Of a DNA stretch of 34,528 nt, positions 33,836 through 34,528 are shown one piece after another; position 1 is the first letter of the stretch, and the number at the start of each line of letters is the position of its first letter. A model generated the notes under the pieces. It ran no database searches. It was not told the DNA's origin and was given only the letters and a program-made list of their open reading frames with translations. Origin of the DNA: an uncultured Alphaproteobacteria bacterium (GTDB lineage: Bacteria; Pseudomonadota; Alphaproteobacteria; RF32; CAG-239); contig CALXOP010000024.1 in assembly GCA_944390035.1 (NCBI GenBank), forward strand, positions 1 to 34,528, read 5' to 3'. A program made the position numbers and the translations under genes.

Positions 33836-33973
33836 GCAGTTTGTAAGACTACAAACTGCGGGAGATTAGCTCTTAGGCCGCTAATTAAAATTTCGAAAGT
33901 TATCGCTTTCTCATTTTAATAAGCGTTTCTAAGATTTTGCAGACAAAAACAATCACTTCACTGATTGTTTTTG
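33836..33973. other. Hairpin-rich spacer between the two tRNA 3' ends
   Basis: Four separate stems in 138 bases: GCAGTTTGTA/TACAAACTGC (33836-33859, loop AGAC), ATTAGC/GCTAAT (33865-33885), GAAAG/CTTTC flanked by AAAAT/ATTTT (about 33888-33917), and CAAAAACAATCA/TGATTGTTTTTG (33944-33973, loop CTTCAC). There is no open reading frame of note. It may be a structured RNA or the remnant of a mobile element. Confidence 0.55.
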
Positions 33974-33981
33974 CTGAGCAA

Positions 33982-34001
33982 TCCCCCTCGCTACCAAGAT
34001 T
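33982..34001 (+). repeat. tRNA 3'-end direct repeat, copy 2
   Basis: A 20-base exact copy of 33753-33772 with no tRNA body in front: the T loop and everything 5' of it are missing. It resembles the far attachment site left by integration into a tRNA gene, or the stump of a lost second tRNA-Met gene. Confidence 0.85.
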
Positions 34002-34005
34002 ATAG

Positions 34006-34030
34006 AACAGTCCTTAGAGGGCTGTTTTTT
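34006..34030 (+). terminator. Terminator after copy 2 of the tRNA 3' end
   Basis: AACAGTCC with GGGCTGTT, loop TTAGA, then a T-run. The same stem as after the intact tRNA, with a changed loop. Confidence 0.8.
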
Positions 34031-34035
34031 ATAAT

Positions 34036-34065
34036 CAAAAGCTCTGAAGTTTTTCAGAGCTTTTT
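34036..34065. terminator. Bidirectional terminator of the Cys-rich protein gene
   Basis: AAAAGCTCTGAA with TTCAGAGCTTTT, then a T-run. It is symmetric and lies just after the stop codon of the leftward gene. Confidence 0.85.
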
Positions 34066-34082
34066 GTTGGTTTTGAGCTGTT

Positions 34083-34528
34083 TTAGAATGCTGCTTCACA
34101 GACGTAACCTAACATATTTGTGCTTTCACAGTTCTTTCTAATGGGAGCGTCAGCATACCATTTTGAGTCTTCACAAGCCCCGCTTCCACTTGCGGAATGT
34201 ATGCCGCATGTTATTTGATCTGACGCACCAACATATTTTGTATAACTTCCAGCATTTTTTACTAAAGTACAAGCATATGTTCCGGTTGCCAATCCCCAAT
34301 TTAATCCTCCATTCGTTTTCGCAACACAAACAGAATTTGCCGTGCTTGCATCGCCTTGTCCCATTGACACTGCTAAAATACCATGCTTTCCGGTACTATC
34401 CACTTCAACAACTTTACCTAAAGCCACGCCATCTTTCACATAGGTATCCCCGACCTTGTATGTCGTCGGAGTTGGGGTTTCTTCTCCTGGTTGGATATTT
34501 CCGATACTATTGACACAACGTGTTGTGC
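34083..34528 (-). CDS. Cys-rich, probably exported protein, C-terminal part (N-terminus outside window)
   Basis: The frame is open to the right edge of the window; a GTG at 34437-34439 is internal, not the start. The visible 148 residues have a CVN stretch, a Pro/Thr/Glu linker (QPGEETPTPTT) and a domain starting YKVGDTYVKDGVALGKVVEVD, then GKHGILAVSM. That opening resembles the DUF1566/Lcl-type domain found at the end of exported or pilin-like proteins; this is a resemblance, not a firm call. Six Cys residues in the domain, at intervals, suggest disulfides and hence export. No signal peptide can be checked here. Confidence 0.7.
   Translation of the reverse strand, partial: TTRCVNSIGNIQPGEETPTPTTYKVGDTYVKDGVALGKVVEVDSTGKHGILAVSMGQGDASTANSVCVAKTNGGLNWGLATGTYACTLVKNAGSYTKYVGASDQITCGIHSASGSGACEDSKWYADAPIRKNCESTNMLGYVCEAAF

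Noticed and set aside
33802..33981. Integron attC site or CRISPR repeat in the hairpin-rich spacer
   Set aside because: No paired R/L boxes of attC form, no integron integrase, and the stems are all different, so neither a cassette site nor a repeat array is supported.
33836..34001. tmRNA or second tRNA gene ending in the CTCGCTACCA copy
   Set aside because: The T loop (TTCGAAT) and any acceptor 5' strand able to pair with CCTCGCT are missing, so no tRNA-like fold can be built; only the 3' end is present.
34163..34513. Rightward frame opposite the Cys-rich protein
   Set aside because: Its translation is rich in Leu, His and Pro without domain features, while the leftward frame has regular Cys spacing, a linker and a following terminator.

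Overview
This is an AT-rich bacterial stretch from a Gram-negative organism. Evidence for that includes a periplasmic lytic transglycosylase, AlgI/AlgJ-type periplasmic O-acetylation proteins, MotA/MotB stator genes with an OmpA-like peptidoglycan-binding domain, and SIMPL and MarC proteins. Base composition and gene content would fit one of the AT-rich, host-associated or gut Alphaproteobacteria, but that is an inference. No 16S or other strong taxonomic marker is present.

Layout. (1) 1-3500: the 3' part of a soluble lytic transglycosylase gene, a pair of imperfect-palindrome repeats, two small membrane proteins, and a leftward pair of uncharacterised genes. (2) 3530-8244: an FAD-dependent oxidoreductase, then UDP-glucose dehydrogenase, UDP-glucose 4-epimerase and a SIMPL-domain protein, closed by a terminator. 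(3) 8298-10267: leftward nagA-nagB amino-sugar genes. (4) 10377-11321: a prolyl aminopeptidase-like hydrolase. (5) 11398-23044: a large surface-polysaccharide locus. It holds an AlgJ-like/AlgI-like pair, a YqeK-type HD hydrolase on the other strand, and then one tightly packed run of rmlA, rmlC, rmlD, a second AlgI-like MBOAT, two tandem AlgJ-like proteins, rmlB and a GT4 glycosyltransferase. Most genes in the run overlap by 1-14 bases, so it is very probably one transcript that makes dTDP-L-rhamnose and O-acetylates the resulting glycan. (6) 23112-28636: an ArsB/NhaD-type transporter, a TerC/Alx protein, a ferredoxin-FrhB-pyruvyltransferase fusion protein and a MarC protein, separated by strong bidirectional terminators. 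(7) 28697-31809: motB and motA, a Spx/ArsC-like protein and a ROK sugar kinase reading away from each other from overlapping promoters, and a small membrane protein. (8) 31871-34528: a sucrose-phosphate-synthase-like glycosyltransferase, an elongator tRNA-Met, a second copy of the 3' end of that tRNA plus its terminator 229 bases further on, a hairpin-rich spacer between the two copies, and the C-terminal part of a cysteine-rich, probably exported protein running off the window.

Functional themes are envelope glycans (UDP-glucuronate, UDP-galactose, dTDP-rhamnose, O-acetylation, pyruvylation), amino-sugar and peptidoglycan recycling (transglycosylase, NagA, NagB, ROK kinase) and ion or metal transport. 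The least explained parts are the tRNA 3'-end duplication with its structured insert, the palindromic repeat pair after the transglycosylase gene, and the AlgJ-like protein that lacks the usual catalytic Asp.
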